Notes: generated from the letters alone by a model not told the origin. Positions 16,064 through 25,972 are shown, counted from the first letter of the stretch. The stretch is DNA of 64,000 nucleotides from Actinomyces sp. oral taxon 897 (GCF_002999235.1 NZ_CP027236.1:1-64000), one strand, 5' to 3'. Translations and numbers: made by a program.

Positions 16064-18049
16064 TTACTGATTCCGCGGCAGGTCCGTGGTAATCGTCAGC
16101 CTGCGTTCTCCCAGAAGGAGGACGGTGCCGAACGGGACCTCAACCCGCTCACCACGAGGAAGGAAATAGCTCGCCCCGTCGCGCATGCGTACGTGGGTGC
16201 CGTTGGCTGAGAAGGCGTCCTCCACCCAGACCCCGTGCTTACTGCACCCCACACGCAGGTGGGTGCGGGACAGGGAGCGGGTGGGGTCACTGAGGGTTAC
16301 TAGACGCTGACCCGGCTCAGAGGTCGACGGTGCCCGCCCCAGGACCAGGACCGTGCCGTCAACAGGAAGACGTTCACCGGAGTCCACCACGAGGTAGGGG
16401 ATCGGGCCCGCCTGGGTGGGTGCCTGAGCCGGAGACCGGTGGGCCTGGTCCGCGTCAGGCTCCTCCCGGGGCTCCTGGGCCGCCAGGGGTGCTGCTGCGG
16501 GGGAAGACCCTGAGATGGGGGCGGGCGCCGGGTCGAGGGGAGGCGCCGGGTCGGGGGAGGGCTCCCGGGTCGGGGGAGGATCCTGCGGGCTGGGGGCGCT
16601 GTGCTCCTGATTGTGGGGTGGGGCCTGCTCCGGCTCGGGGGCGACGTCGTGGTCAGCGGGAACGTCGGCGTCATCGTCAGGAGTCTGCGCGAGGTCAGGG
16701 GCGTCGTCCGGTGTGCCGGACGCCGGTGGGGCCTGCTCCGGCTCGGAGGGGGCGTCGTCGGGTGTGCCGGGCGCTGGTGCAGCGGGGGAGGCCGAGGAGG
16801 GTGCGCTCACGAGGGGGAGCGGCTGGAGCACCGGCGTCGGCTGCTCGACCGGTTCCGGTAGGGACGGTGCCGCCGGGGCCAGCTGCGGTGGCCTCACGGG
16901 ACCGGGCGGCTGCGCCGCGGGAGCAGGTGGTGTCTCCGCAGGCAGCTGGGCCGCCGGGTCCTGCGGTGCGGGAGCAGCGGGAGGCACCTCCGGCTCCTGC
17001 CCCGCAGTTGGCATTGGCCCTGCGTCGGCGTCCGTATCGAGGCTGTCGCGGTCGTACGCCGGTTCTGCGACTGGCACTGGTCCTGCACTTGGCGCCAGCC
17101 CCGCGTCCAGTCCCAGCCCCGCATCCGGCTCCGGCCCTACGACTGGTGCTGGCCCCACGGTTGGCGCTGGCTCTTCATCCGGTACCGGCTCGGGGGACGC
17201 TGCTGCCTCAGGACGGGCGGACGGGGCTGGCGGAGTCGGTGAGAGGGGCTGGGGTACTGGCGAGGGCAGCCCGCCCGGGGTGGGGGACAGCGGCACGACA
17301 GGCTCGGGCAGGAAGGGGCGCGCCGCGGGACCCGGGCGCGACGCCGCGGGACCCGGATGGGACGGCGCCACCGGGGCCGTCCTGGGGCTCGCCCAGTCAG
17401 GCTCCGTCCGACTCGGTCCCACCTGACCTGGTCCTGCCGGGAAGCCCACCTGACCTGGCCCGGTCTGCTCAGGTCCTGCCCGCCCGGGCCCCAGCCCCGC
17501 CAGACCGCCTTCACCCACCGGGCTACCAAGGCCCACCAGGCTGCCAGACCCCACCGGGCGCCCGGGGTGCGAGGGCCCCTGCCAGGCCAGGGCGGGGGAG
17601 GTCTGGGGCTCGGGAACGCCCTGGGAGGTGGGGATATTGACCAGGACCTCCTGGGGCGTGGGGTCGTGGCGCTCACGCAGGTCGACCGCACCCGTCCCCA
17701 CCAGCCGGTCCACCCAGTCCCGGCCGTCCCGGCTCAGGGCCACCGTGACCACCGGACCCAGGACCGTCAGCCCCAGGGCCACGAGCAGGGCCTGCCGGGC
17801 GAGCGCGGGCCACAGGCCCGGGGCTGTCTGCGTCCCCGCCCGTACCATCGCGGTCCGGGTCGCCAGGGCCCCGGGGGAGCGCCCCGTCACCGCCCGGACC
17901 AGGGTGAGCACCGCCAGCGCCTCCACCGCGGTCATGGCCGCCAGCACCTGGGAGTCCAGCAGCGCCCAGCCCACCAGTCCCGCCGCCAGCAGCACCAGGG
18001 CGTCCACCAGCAGGGCCAGGAGCCGTGACGTGGCTGAGGCCGGGCTCAC
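16064..18049 (-). CDS. RDD membrane domain - Pro-rich linker - FHA domain protein
   Basis: The gene starts at a GTG overlapping the upstream EccD-like gene's stop (GTGA), giving 661 residues; the longer open frame lies inside that gene. The N-terminal ~150 residues form an RDD-type domain with several membrane helices (ASATSRLLALLVDALVLLAA). A ~380-residue Pro/Ala/Glu-rich disordered linker follows. The C-terminal ~95 residues form an FHA phospho-threonine-binding domain with the signature SLSRTHLRV and FSANGTHV. FHA domains read the output of Ser/Thr kinases, so this protein can couple the kinase at 6747 to the secretion membrane complex. The linker is the most repetitive coding DNA in the window. 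Confidence 0.88.
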   Translation of the reverse strand: MSPASATSRLLALLVDALVLLAAGLVGWALLDSQVLAAMTAVEALAVLTLVRAVTGRSPGALATRTAMVRAGTQTAPGLWPALARQALLVALGLTVLGPVVTVALSRDGRDWVDRLVGTGAVDLRERHDPTPQEVLVNIPTSQGVPEPQTSPALAWQGPSHPGRPVGSGSLVGLGSPVGEGGLAGLGPGRAGPEQTGPGQVGFPAGPGQVGPSRTEPDWASPRTAPVAPSHPGPAASRPGPAARPFLPEPVVPLSPTPGGLPSPVPQPLSPTPPAPSARPEAAASPEPVPDEEPAPTVGPAPVVGPEPDAGLGLDAGLAPSAGPVPVAEPAYDRDSLDTDADAGPMPTAGQEPEVPPAAPAPQDPAAQLPAETPPAPAAQPPGPVRPPQLAPAAPSLPEPVEQPTPVLQPLPLVSAPSSASPAAPAPGTPDDAPSEPEQAPPASGTPDDAPDLAQTPDDDADVPADHDVAPEPEQAPPHNQEHSAPSPQDPPPTREPSPDPAPPLDPAPAPISGSSPAAAPLAAQEPREEPDADQAHRSPAQAPTQAGPIPYLVVDSGERLPVDGTVLVLGRAPSTSEPGQRLVTLSDPTRSLSRTHLRVGCSKHGVWVEDAFSANGTHVRMRDGASYFLPRGERVEVPFGTVLLLGERRLTITTDLPRNQ

Positions 18050-19386
18050 GAGGCCACCCGCCGGATGAGGTCGAACAGGCCAGCGGCCACCACCGCCGAG
18101 GGCAGCACCACCAGCACGCAGAAGGACTCCAGCAGGTCGGCCACCCGCCCCACCAGGGCCGAGGCCTCGCCCCGGGTGACCAGCAGGCAGCCGCCCACCG
18201 CCACCAGCCCGGTGGCCAGCAGGACGACGGCGAGCCCCTGGGCGTCCAGCACCCTGGTGACGGCGGGCGAGCGGGAGGCGGCGAGCAGGAGGGCCAGGGC
18301 GCTGGCCCGAGGCAGGATCCGTGAGCACCTCTCCCGACGGTTGCGGGGGAACACCGCCATGGCCAGTGCCGCGGTCGCCATGAGGGCGATCGCGCAGCGT
18401 CCCGGCCAGGTGGACGTCTCCATGAGCGAGGCGGTCGCCGGGGCGCTGACGCAGGCCAGGAGGCAGAAGACCGTCAGGAGGGTGTCGGCACGCAGGGACG
18501 CCTCCCTCAGGGTCCGGTTGACGCGCGGGGCGGTGATCCGTGACGGGGCCCTGACCTCGGGGGCGCGGACGGTCGTGGCGGAGGTGGTGACCAGGGGCAG
18601 GTCCAGCAGCTGGGTGTCAGGCACCTTGAGGGCCAGGGCGGGCACGCTCACGCAGGCCAGGACGGCCAGGGCCAGGGCCACCGGCGCCAGGTCCCTCAGC
18701 GGGGTGCCCGTCCAGGACAGGGCCAGGGTCAGGGCCGTCACCGCTCCCCACACGGCTGCCAGGGTGCTGGCCACCACGTCACCGCCCAGGAGCCACAGCA
18801 GGAGGCAGCCGGTCAGGGCCCCTACGGCCCCTACCGGTGCCAGCAGGGAGGGGGCCAGCGACGAGGCCGGGGTGATCAGGCCCGTGGCAGCCGCACCGAG
18901 CAGCAGGCTCAGGACCATGAGGAGCCAGGGGGTCCGCCGGGCCCTCGAGGTGCGCATGAGCGCCAGGATCCCGCCCGCCGTGAGCGCGGCCGCTCCCAGG
19001 CGCACCCGGGCTGGCGGCTGCCACACTCCTCTCAGGGGCATGACCACTGTCAGGGCCTCGGCCAGTCCCAGGAGGCCCAGGAGCACGGTCAGGACCAGGA
19101 CGGGCCGGAACCAGGCGTCCCGGCTCTGACGGGCCGCCGAGCGCTGGGCGCTGGGGGAGGACTCGCGGGAGTCGTTGACGCTCAGGACGACGCCGGAGGG
19201 CAGGTCGGCGCCGATGACGCTGCCGGGGTCGGCCGGGACGCCGTCGGAGCGGGTGAGCACGACCCCGTCGGTCAGGTCGATCCTGAGCATGGCCATGAGG
19301 CCGGCCACGGTGGTGCCTGACGGTACGGAGACGTCCTGGCGTCCCGTGGTGCCCAGGACGGTGGCGCAGGCCAGAGGTACGGCCAT
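18046..19386 (-). CDS. Second EccD-like integral membrane protein
   Basis: The 446-residue protein has a ubiquitin-like N-terminal part (~1-75; VSVPSGTTVAGLMAML) and then about 11 hydrophobic helices. Its overall plan and C-terminal segment (RVADLLESFCVLVVLPSAV) parallel EccD at 11962, with modest similarity, so I call it a paralogue. ESX complexes contain two EccD copies per protomer; two different EccD-like proteins raise the possibility of a hetero-EccD pair. A role replacing the missing EccE is an alternative. GGAGG lies just before the ATG. It is divergent from eccC with a 157-base gap. Confidence 0.78.
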   Translation of the reverse strand: MAVPLACATVLGTTGRQDVSVPSGTTVAGLMAMLRIDLTDGVVLTRSDGVPADPGSVIGADLPSGVVLSVNDSRESSPSAQRSAARQSRDAWFRPVLVLTVLLGLLGLAEALTVVMPLRGVWQPPARVRLGAAALTAGGILALMRTSRARRTPWLLMVLSLLLGAAATGLITPASSLAPSLLAPVGAVGALTGCLLLWLLGGDVVASTLAAVWGAVTALTLALSWTGTPLRDLAPVALALAVLACVSVPALALKVPDTQLLDLPLVTTSATTVRAPEVRAPSRITAPRVNRTLREASLRADTLLTVFCLLACVSAPATASLMETSTWPGRCAIALMATAALAMAVFPRNRRERCSRILPRASALALLLAASRSPAVTRVLDAQGLAVVLLATGLVAVGGCLLVTRGEASALVGRVADLLESFCVLVVLPSAVVAAGLFDLIRRVAS

Positions 19387-19543
19387 GGGACCTCCGTCCG
19401 GTCAGGGAGTAGGAGCAGGGTGGGCTCGCCCTGGGCTGGGTCGGCCGGGGGCTCGCGCTGGTAACGCTAGTATGACTCACCCCGCCCTGCTGACGCTAGG
19501 ATCACACTGTCGGAGCGCCGTGCCCGTGGACCAGGAGGATGCG

Positions 19544-22500
19544 ATGACAGCCCAACCCGCCCAGAGTGACCCTGCTGGGAAGCCCGAGCTCCCGACCGGG
19601 CAGATTCCCCTGACCACCCCGCCTGACCGGGCCGAGCCCGCTGGGGTGGGCAATATCCTGGTCACCGTCATCCCCATGATGGGGTCCATGGGGGTCATGG
19701 TCTTTATGGCCATGTCCCAGGGGCAGAACACGCGCATGCTGCTCATGGCCGGGGTCATGGTGGTGGCCATGGTGACCATGGTCGGCTTCAACGTCTACCG
19801 GCAGGTCAGTACCCACCACCGCACCGTCGGCAACCTGCGCCGGGAGTACCTGGGCCAGCTGGCGCAGGTACGTGAGACGGTACGGGAGGTGGCCTCCCGC
19901 CAGCGCGCCTTCACCAGCTGGTACCTGCCGGACCCGGACGCCCTGGTGCTCATTGCCCAGGACGGCAGGCGGCTGTGGGAGCGGGAGGCCAGCGCGCCCG
20001 ACCTCCTCAACGTGCGCATGGGCTCCTCCTCCCAGGAGCTGTCCATGGAGCTGGTGAAGCCTGAGCTGCCTGCCCTGGCCAACCCGGACGTGGTCTGCCA
20101 CTCCGCCATGAGCCGGTTCCTGGCCACCCACTCCAGCCTGGACGACGTGCCCTGCGGCGTCATGCTCAATGAGTTCGGCCTGGTCGAGGTGTGCGGTGAG
20201 CCGGACGCCGCCCGGGCCCAGGTACGCGCCATGGTCTGCCACCTGGCCACCTTCGTGTCCCCCGCCCTGCTGCGGGTGGCGGTGCTGTGCGCCCAGGAGC
20301 ACCGCAGCCAGTGGGAGTGGGTCAAGTGGCTGCCGCACGCCCGGTCCACACAGGTCAGTGACGCCCTGGGCGGGGCCCGCATGGTGACCACGGATCCGGT
20401 GGAGCTCGCCGACCTGCTGGGGGAGGACGTCACCACCCGGCCGCCGTTCCAGGTCCGTGACGCCATGACGCCCTGGCCGCACGCCCTGCTGGTGGTCGAC
20501 GGCGTGGCCCTGCCAGCTGGTACCCGCCTGGGCTCCTCCGAGGGCACGGCCGGGGTGAGCGTGGTGCGCCTCATGACCTCCTGGGGGCCGCTGACCTCCC
20601 CGACCACCGTGCGCCTGCTTATGCGCCCCGGCGCCCGGACGGACCAGGGCACCATGGAGGTCGTCTTCAGGGACCGCAAGCCGTCCCTGGCGGTACCCGA
20701 TGTCGTGGGGGTCGCCCAGGCCGAGGCCGTGGCCCGGCGCATGGCGCCCTGGAGCGAGGAGGAGCGCCCCGACTCCCAGGCCCCGGAGGGCCAGTCCGAC
20801 CCCAAGCGCTCCGTGGACCTCATGGAGCTGCTGAACATCGGTGATATCCGCGATTTCGACCCGCAGGTCCAGTGGAGGCGGCGGGAGGGGCGCGACCGCC
20901 TGCGCGTCCCCTTCGGCGTGACCCCGGAGGGCGCCCCGGTGCTCCTGGACATTAAGGAGTCCGCGCAGATGGGGATGGGGCCCCACGGCCTGCTCATCGG
21001 GGCCACCGGCTCGGGCAAGTCGGAGGTGCTGCGCACCCTGGTGCTGGCCATGGCCCTGACCCACCCCCCGGAGCAGCTCAACTTCGTCCTGGTGGACTTC
21101 AAGGGCGGGGCCACCTTCGCGGGCATGGCCGACCTGCCGCACGTCTCGGCCATGATCTCCAACCTGGAGTCCGAGCTGGGCCTGGTGGACCGTATGCAGG
21201 AGGCCCTGCGCGGGGAGATGGTGCGCCGTCAGGAGCTGCTGCGCCAGGCAGGCAACTACGCCAACGTCTCGGACTACGAGGCGGACCGGCTGGCGGGGCG
21301 CCACTCCCTCCCCCCAATGCCTGCCCTGTTCATTATCCTGGACGAGTTCTCCGAGCTGCTGAGCGCCAAGCCGGAGTTCGCTGACCTCTTTGTGGCGATC
21401 GGACGCCTGGGGCGCTCCATGTCCATCCACCTCCTGCTGGCCTCCCAGCGCCTGGAGCAGGGGCGCCTGAAGGGACTGGACTCCCACCTGTCCTACCGGA
21501 TCGGCCTGCGGACCTTCTCCGCCCCGGAGTCCCGTGACGTCCTGGGGGTGCCGGACGCCTACGAGCTGCCGGCGTTCCCCGGCGTGGGCTACCTCAAGCC
21601 GGGTACGGACCAGCTGATCCGCTTCCGGGCCTCCTACGTGGCGACTCCCCCGCCGGCCCGCCGGGTGGTCAGCCGGGTGGGGGCAGGTGCCCCGACGGCG
21701 GCGATCAAGGTCCTGCCCTTTACCACCACGCCGGTGCTGGAGCTGGAGAGCCCCCCGGCCCCCAGCCAGGAGGAGCCCAGTGCGGTCCCGGTGGTGGCGG
21801 GGGACGAGCGCTGGGAGGGCATGACCGAGATCGATATCGCGGTAGCCCGCATGCGAGGTCAGGGCACGCCCGCGCACCAGGTGTGGCTGCCGCCCCTGGA
21901 GGTGCCCGACACCATGGACTCCCTCATGCCGGACCTGGCGCTGGTCCCCCGCCTGGGCCTGGTCTCCATGTCCTGGCGTGAGCGGGGGCGCCTGCGGGTG
22001 CCGCTGGGTGTGGTGGACCTGCCGCTGGAGCAGAGGCGGGAGGCGCTGGAGGTGGACCTGTCCGGGGCCAACGGCCACGTGGCCGTGGTCGGAGGCCCGC
22101 TGACGGGCAAGTCGACGGCGCTGCGCAGCCTGGTCATGGCGCTGAGCCTGACCCACACCCCGCAGGAGGTGCAGTTCTACATTATGGACTTCGGGGGCGG
22201 GACCTTCACGGCCTTTGACGGCGCCGCCCACGTGGCGGGCGTGGCCACCCGGGACCGTGTCGACATGGTCAACCGGATGCTCGCGGAGATCGAGGGGATC
22301 TTAACGGACCGGGAGCGCTACTTCCGGGCTAACCGGATCGACTCGATCGCCACCTACCGCCAGGGCCGGGCCCAGGGGCGGTTCGACGACGGCTACGGGG
22401 ACGTCTTCCTGGTGGTGGACGGTTGGGGCAGCCTCAGGGCCGATCTTGACGACGTGGACATGCGTATCCAGAAGATGATGGCGCGGGCCCTGACCTACGG

Positions 22501-23578
22501 GGTGCACCTGGTGGTCAGCACCCAGCGGTGGAATGACATGCGCCAGCAGATCCAGGACATTGTGAGTACCCGGCTGGAGATGCACCTGGGGGACGCCGGC
22601 GAGTCCTGCTTCGGTCGCAAGGTGGCGGAGGCGGTCCCGCAGGAGCGCCCGGGACGGGGCGTGGGAGCGGGCGGGCACCAGATCCTCGTGGCCCTGCCGC
22701 GTGCCGACGGCGACCACGACCCGGACACCCTGGGGCAGGGCGTCCGGACCACCCTGGAGCGTATAGCGCAGGCTGCCCCGGCCGGTCTCGGGCCCAGGCT
22801 GCGGCTGCTGCCCGAGCGGGTCACTCTGGAGGAGGTCGCCGCCCTGCCCGGCGTGGACCGCCGGGCCCGGGGTCCCCAGGCGCCGATCCTGCTGGGGGTG
22901 GAGGAGTCCCGCCTGGGGCCGCTGGTCATGTGGCCGCGCACCGAGCCCTTTATGTACCTCTTCGGTGACTCCAAGTCGGGTAAGACGACCTTCCTGCGCT
23001 CGGTGGCCAGGGAGATTACGCGCCTGTGCACGCCCCGGGAGGCCCAGATCTTCGTGGTGGACGTGCGTCGTACGCTGCTGGGGGAGATCCCTGAGGAGTA
23101 CCTGGCGGGTTACCTGACCACACGCGAGGCCGCCCAGGATCAGATCGGTGGCCTGACGGGTATCTTCAAGGAGCGTATGCCGGGGGACCAGGTGACGAGC
23201 GAGCAGCTGCGCCACCGCTCCTGGTGGACGGGACCAGAGGTGTGGATCCTGGTGGACGACTACGACCTGGTGGCCGCGTCCCCGGGTAGCAGCCCGCTGC
23301 TGCCCCTGCAGCCGTTCATGGCCCAGGCCCGGGACGTCGGCCTGCACGTCCTGGTGACCCGGCGTATGGGTGGGGCCTCGCGGGCCGCCTACGAGCCGAT
23401 CCTCCAGGCCATGACCGAGCTGGGGGCCACCGGGATCCTGCTGTCAGGCAGCCCTGACGAGGGCGTGGTCGTCGGTCGGGTCCGCCCGGTGCGCTCAGCG
23501 CCGGGCCGGGCCCAGGTGGTCTCCCGGGACCTGGGGCTGGTCATGGCCCAGCTGGCCTGGACCCCTCCGCGGTCCTGA
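19544..23578 (+). CDS. eccC: Type VII secretion ATPase EccC (three FtsK/SpoIIIE domains, single chain)
   Basis: The 1344-residue protein starts at the ATG of MTAQPAQSD, preceded by AGGAGG at 5 bases; the frame is open further upstream. Two transmembrane helices lie at ~28-85. Three P-loop domains follow: GATGSGKSE at ~486 with Walker B ILDEF (D600), GGPLTGKST at ~850 with a weaker VVDGWG Walker B, and GDSKSGKTT at ~1141 with VDDYD. EccC is the motor and substrate-recognition subunit of ESX systems. Here it is one chain, rather than the split EccCa/EccCb of some mycobacterial loci. The first ATPase domain is the best conserved, as expected. Confidence 0.95.
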   Translation: MTAQPAQSDPAGKPELPTGQIPLTTPPDRAEPAGVGNILVTVIPMMGSMGVMVFMAMSQGQNTRMLLMAGVMVVAMVTMVGFNVYRQVSTHHRTVGNLRREYLGQLAQVRETVREVASRQRAFTSWYLPDPDALVLIAQDGRRLWEREASAPDLLNVRMGSSSQELSMELVKPELPALANPDVVCHSAMSRFLATHSSLDDVPCGVMLNEFGLVEVCGEPDAARAQVRAMVCHLATFVSPALLRVAVLCAQEHRSQWEWVKWLPHARSTQVSDALGGARMVTTDPVELADLLGEDVTTRPPFQVRDAMTPWPHALLVVDGVALPAGTRLGSSEGTAGVSVVRLMTSWGPLTSPTTVRLLMRPGARTDQGTMEVVFRDRKPSLAVPDVVGVAQAEAVARRMAPWSEEERPDSQAPEGQSDPKRSVDLMELLNIGDIRDFDPQVQWRRREGRDRLRVPFGVTPEGAPVLLDIKESAQMGMGPHGLLIGATGSGKSEVLRTLVLAMALTHPPEQLNFVLVDFKGGATFAGMADLPHVSAMISNLESELGLVDRMQEALRGEMVRRQELLRQAGNYANVSDYEADRLAGRHSLPPMPALFIILDEFSELLSAKPEFADLFVAIGRLGRSMSIHLLLASQRLEQGRLKGLDSHLSYRIGLRTFSAPESRDVLGVPDAYELPAFPGVGYLKPGTDQLIRFRASYVATPPPARRVVSRVGAGAPTAAIKVLPFTTTPVLELESPPAPSQEEPSAVPVVAGDERWEGMTEIDIAVARMRGQGTPAHQVWLPPLEVPDTMDSLMPDLALVPRLGLVSMSWRERGRLRVPLGVVDLPLEQRREALEVDLSGANGHVAVVGGPLTGKSTALRSLVMALSLTHTPQEVQFYIMDFGGGTFTAFDGAAHVAGVATRDRVDMVNRMLAEIEGILTDRERYFRANRIDSIATYRQGRAQGRFDDGYGDVFLVVDGWGSLRADLDDVDMRIQKMMARALTYGVHLVVSTQRWNDMRQQIQDIVSTRLEMHLGDAGESCFGRKVAEAVPQERPGRGVGAGGHQILVALPRADGDHDPDTLGQGVRTTLERIAQAAPAGLGPRLRLLPERVTLEEVAALPGVDRRARGPQAPILLGVEESRLGPLVMWPRTEPFMYLFGDSKSGKTTFLRSVAREITRLCTPREAQIFVVDVRRTLLGEIPEEYLAGYLTTREAAQDQIGGLTGIFKERMPGDQVTSEQLRHRSWWTGPEVWILVDDYDLVAASPGSSPLLPLQPFMAQARDVGLHVLVTRRMGGASRAAYEPILQAMTELGATGILLSGSPDEGVVVGRVRPVRSAPGRAQVVSRDLGLVMAQLAWTPPRS

Positions 23579-23597
23579 AACGCTTCAGGAGCTGCTG

Positions 23598-23623
23598 CCG
23601 GTGGCCGGGGCCTTCACCACCGG
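23598..23623 (+). terminator. Possible bidirectional hairpin after eccC
   Basis: CCGGTGG (23598-23604) pairs with CCACCGG (23617-23623). It lies between the eccC stop and the end of the convergent PPE-like gene, whose last codons it overlaps. The stem is short, so confidence is limited. Confidence 0.35.
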
Positions 23624-25062
23624 TCGTCCTCCTGGGTCTCAATGGGCTGCAGGTCGTTGAGGCTGCCAGCACCCTGCGCCTGCCCGTCTACCGTCTCGGG
23701 GGTGGCGTCCTGCGGGCGCAGGATGTGGCCCTTGCGCTTCCTCTGACGCTTCTTGTCGTCCTTCTTGGCGTCCTGCCCGGCGTGGTCCGCTGCTCCCTTG
23801 CCCTTGGAGCCCGCTGTCTTGCCGGAGTCCGTACCCGCCGGGGCCCCGCCCATGAGGGGAGGCACCATCCCCGTTCCTCCCCGAGCGGCCGCCGCGGACG
23901 AGGGCGACAGGATGCCCCCGCCGGGGACCCGGGAGAACAGGCCTCCTGCTCCTGTGGCGGACAGGCCGGCCAGGCCGCTCATACCGCTGCGGGCCACGGC
24001 GGCGACAGCCCCCGCGCCGATGACGCCGCCCGCCATGGCCAGGTCACCGGCGCCAGTACGGCCGCCGAGGGCCTGACCGAGGAAGCCGGTACGCCAGGCG
24101 GGGTCAAAGACGTTGTCCACCGGCGGAGGCAGGTGCCCGCCGACGGGGCCGTCGGAGGTCATACGCTGGTTAACAGGTGTGTGCAGCAGATCCAGTCCCT
24201 TGAGCTGCTCGGGATCTGTAATGGGGTTGCTGCGGCTGCCCGGCTCACCAGGTGCAGGGAAGACCCAGTCGCGCATGCTGGCCTCCGGGGGACGGTTGCT
24301 CAGGATCGCCCCGCCCAGGGCAGGAGGTGGTGACGTGACCGAGCCCGCCAGGTCCGGGGCGGGCACCGTGCCTCCTGCGCCGCCAGGACCGCCCAGGCCC
24401 CCGGGGGAACGGGAACCGCCGGTGTAGGCGGCCCCGTAACCGGTGTCCGGGCTTCCCCAGGGAGAGTCCCCGGAGGGAGGCGTCAGAAGGTTGGTCGCCT
24501 CCGTGGTCATGGTGCTGTTCATGGTGTCGAGGTACTCCTTGGCAAGCCTCTCACGCTCGGCCGTCTGCTGCAGAATCAACCCCCACTTGTAGGCTGCGGC
24601 TCCTACGATTAATCCCGCAACGACGACCGTACTGAAACCACCGTCACCACTAGTGTTGCCTGTGGTGCCGGTGCCGCTAGTCGTGCTAGTATTTCCAGTA
24701 TCGTTGCCGGTAATAGTGTCGCAGTACTCGCTGATGGCGCTGTCGGTGGGCAGGGACTGGGCCTGCACGGCGGCCGTCTTCATTGCCGCGCGGGCGGTGG
24801 TGTAGCGGCTCCGGGCGGTCTCCAGGTCCGTCTTGTGCTCCCGGATGCGGCGGATGTAGTCGTTTACCCAGGCGGAGACGGCGACCTCCAGGGGGCCGCC
24901 GATAGCGGGGTTGTCAGAGTTCTTCATTGAGTCGAGGATCGCCTGGGCCTTGGTGGCGCACTCCTCAAGAGCGTTCAGGGCCGACATCGCCGCGTCGTTG
25001 TCGGCGGAGTCGTCGTAGTTGCTGGGGTCGATAACGGCCATGAGCCGGGAGTAGCTGCTCAT
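23614..25062 (-). CDS. PPE/EspB-like ESX-associated protein with one membrane segment
   Basis: The 482-residue protein has an N-terminal ~110-residue helical region and a Ser/Thr/Gly linker (~115-145). One hydrophobic segment (FSTVVVAGLIVGAAAY, ~148-165) is followed by a Gly/Pro/Ala-rich C-terminal half. It ends in a basic stretch (KKDDKKRQRKRKG) and a short acidic-aromatic terminus (EDDRW). Long Gly-rich C-terminal halves that end in an acidic-Trp motif are seen in actinobacterial PPE/EspB-like ESX proteins, so a secreted or complex-associated role is likely. This is pattern-based, not a family match. It is the last gene of the leftward effector locus. The start could also be the Met at codon 8. 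Confidence 0.7.
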   Translation of the reverse strand: MSSYSRLMAVIDPSNYDDSADNDAAMSALNALEECATKAQAILDSMKNSDNPAIGGPLEVAVSAWVNDYIRRIREHKTDLETARSRYTTARAAMKTAAVQAQSLPTDSAISEYCDTITGNDTGNTSTTSGTGTTGNTSGDGGFSTVVVAGLIVGAAAYKWGLILQQTAERERLAKEYLDTMNSTMTTEATNLLTPPSGDSPWGSPDTGYGAAYTGGSRSPGGLGGPGGAGGTVPAPDLAGSVTSPPPALGGAILSNRPPEASMRDWVFPAPGEPGSRSNPITDPEQLKGLDLLHTPVNQRMTSDGPVGGHLPPPVDNVFDPAWRTGFLGQALGGRTGAGDLAMAGGVIGAGAVAAVARSGMSGLAGLSATGAGGLFSRVPGGGILSPSSAAAARGGTGMVPPLMGGAPAGTDSGKTAGSKGKGAADHAGQDAKKDDKKRQRKRKGHILRPQDATPETVDGQAQGAGSLNDLQPIETQEDDRW

Positions 25063-25185
25063 ACTTCTTGCTTTCTGGGTAAACCTGCGGAGATGGCTTG
25101 TAAAAGGAGCGTCAATGTTGTGTGCTCCTGTGGAGTGCTGGCCCGTCGGGATCCGAGGTCCGCGTGAGATGCTTGAGTGAGTGCG

Positions 25186-25674
25186 CTAGTCAGTCGGCTC
25201 GGTCGTTTCTATCTCGCCTGGCAGCCCCATGCGAGCCTGTGGGGCGTACACGGGGCTCTCTGGTGCGTTCATTGGAATGTCGTTCGGGTCGCTATAGTGG
25301 GTTGGTGTGATTATGCGAGGCGGGTTAATGAGCCTGTTGTCCGACGTGAGCTGCGTGTAGATGGAGCGAAGCTGCTCAACAATGTCCTCTTCGTGGGTGT
25401 CGAAGGAGCTTGCAGTCTTGGCCAGGGCGACAGAGAAATCGTCCAATTCCTTCTGGAGAATGGTCAGGGTGTTCTTTAGGCTGGAAAGGTAGGAGTGGTA
25501 CTTGCCTCGAAAGCCGGTCGGTCCTGACTCGCTGCCCCACTTGCCTTGGGAGAGCTGGTTAATGCTCAGGGTGTCAACATTGGTCTTGGCGTTCTCGGCC
25601 TCGGGTACCGCCTCTGTCCTGAAGCGCCCGCTGGCGGTGGCGACCTCGTCTGTGTCGATGCTTGTGTCACTCAT
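25186..25674 (-). CDS. ESX-like helical protein (possible effector partner or chaperone)
   Basis: The 162-residue protein is predicted mainly helical, with a central GKWGSESGPTGF turn resembling a WXG region near residue 45. A long helix follows (LSSLKNTLTILQKELDDFSVAL), then a Pro-rich C-terminal tail. It has no signal peptide. Such small helical proteins usually pair with ESX substrates. It lies between the lipoprotein array and the PPE-like gene on the same strand. The A/T content is somewhat higher than in the core secretion genes. Assignment to the WXG100-like superfamily is inference from shape and context. Confidence 0.65.
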   Translation of the reverse strand: MSDTSIDTDEVATASGRFRTEAVPEAENAKTNVDTLSINQLSQGKWGSESGPTGFRGKYHSYLSSLKNTLTILQKELDDFSVALAKTASSFDTHEEDIVEQLRSIYTQLTSDNRLINPPRIITPTHYSDPNDIPMNAPESPVYAPQARMGLPGEIETTEPTD

Positions 25675-25972
25675 GGGAACCTCGGCTCGGGGGATAGAGG
25701 GGTGGGATGCGTCTTATTGTAGCGTGGGAGTACGCTCCTGAGAAGAGGTTCGGTCTCCCAAGGTGCCCGAGCTTGCCGTGGCGTCTCGACGTGTGGTGTT
25801 TGCGCAGGTCAGAGCGAGTTTGCGTGATGGTTGCGAGCAGGTGTCGGCGCGTCGTGGCGGGTCTGGGCCGGTGACTGAGCCAGCCCAGTTTGTACCTTCG
25901 TTTGTACCTTTATCATCTTCCTGCTCTGTGGGCATGAGGTGAGGTGTGGGTCCTCGCTGTCTTCCGGCCAGG
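25675..25972. other. Gap after the lipoprotein array, no gene seen
   Basis: These 298 bases separate the fourth lipoprotein gene from the helical-protein gene. The region does not contain the effector-tail relic found before the other copies, which marks the end of the repeated array. It may hold the promoter for the leftward gene at 25674. Confidence 0.45.

Noticed and set aside
16330..17640. Long plus-strand frames opposite the Pro-rich linker of the RDD-FHA gene
   Set aside because: Their translation is Arg/Pro/Gly-rich without domains, and the minus-strand frame has clear RDD and FHA ends.
19502..22231. Large minus-strand frame opposite eccC
   Set aside because: His/Gly/Gln-rich shadow translation; eccC on the plus strand has all expected motifs.
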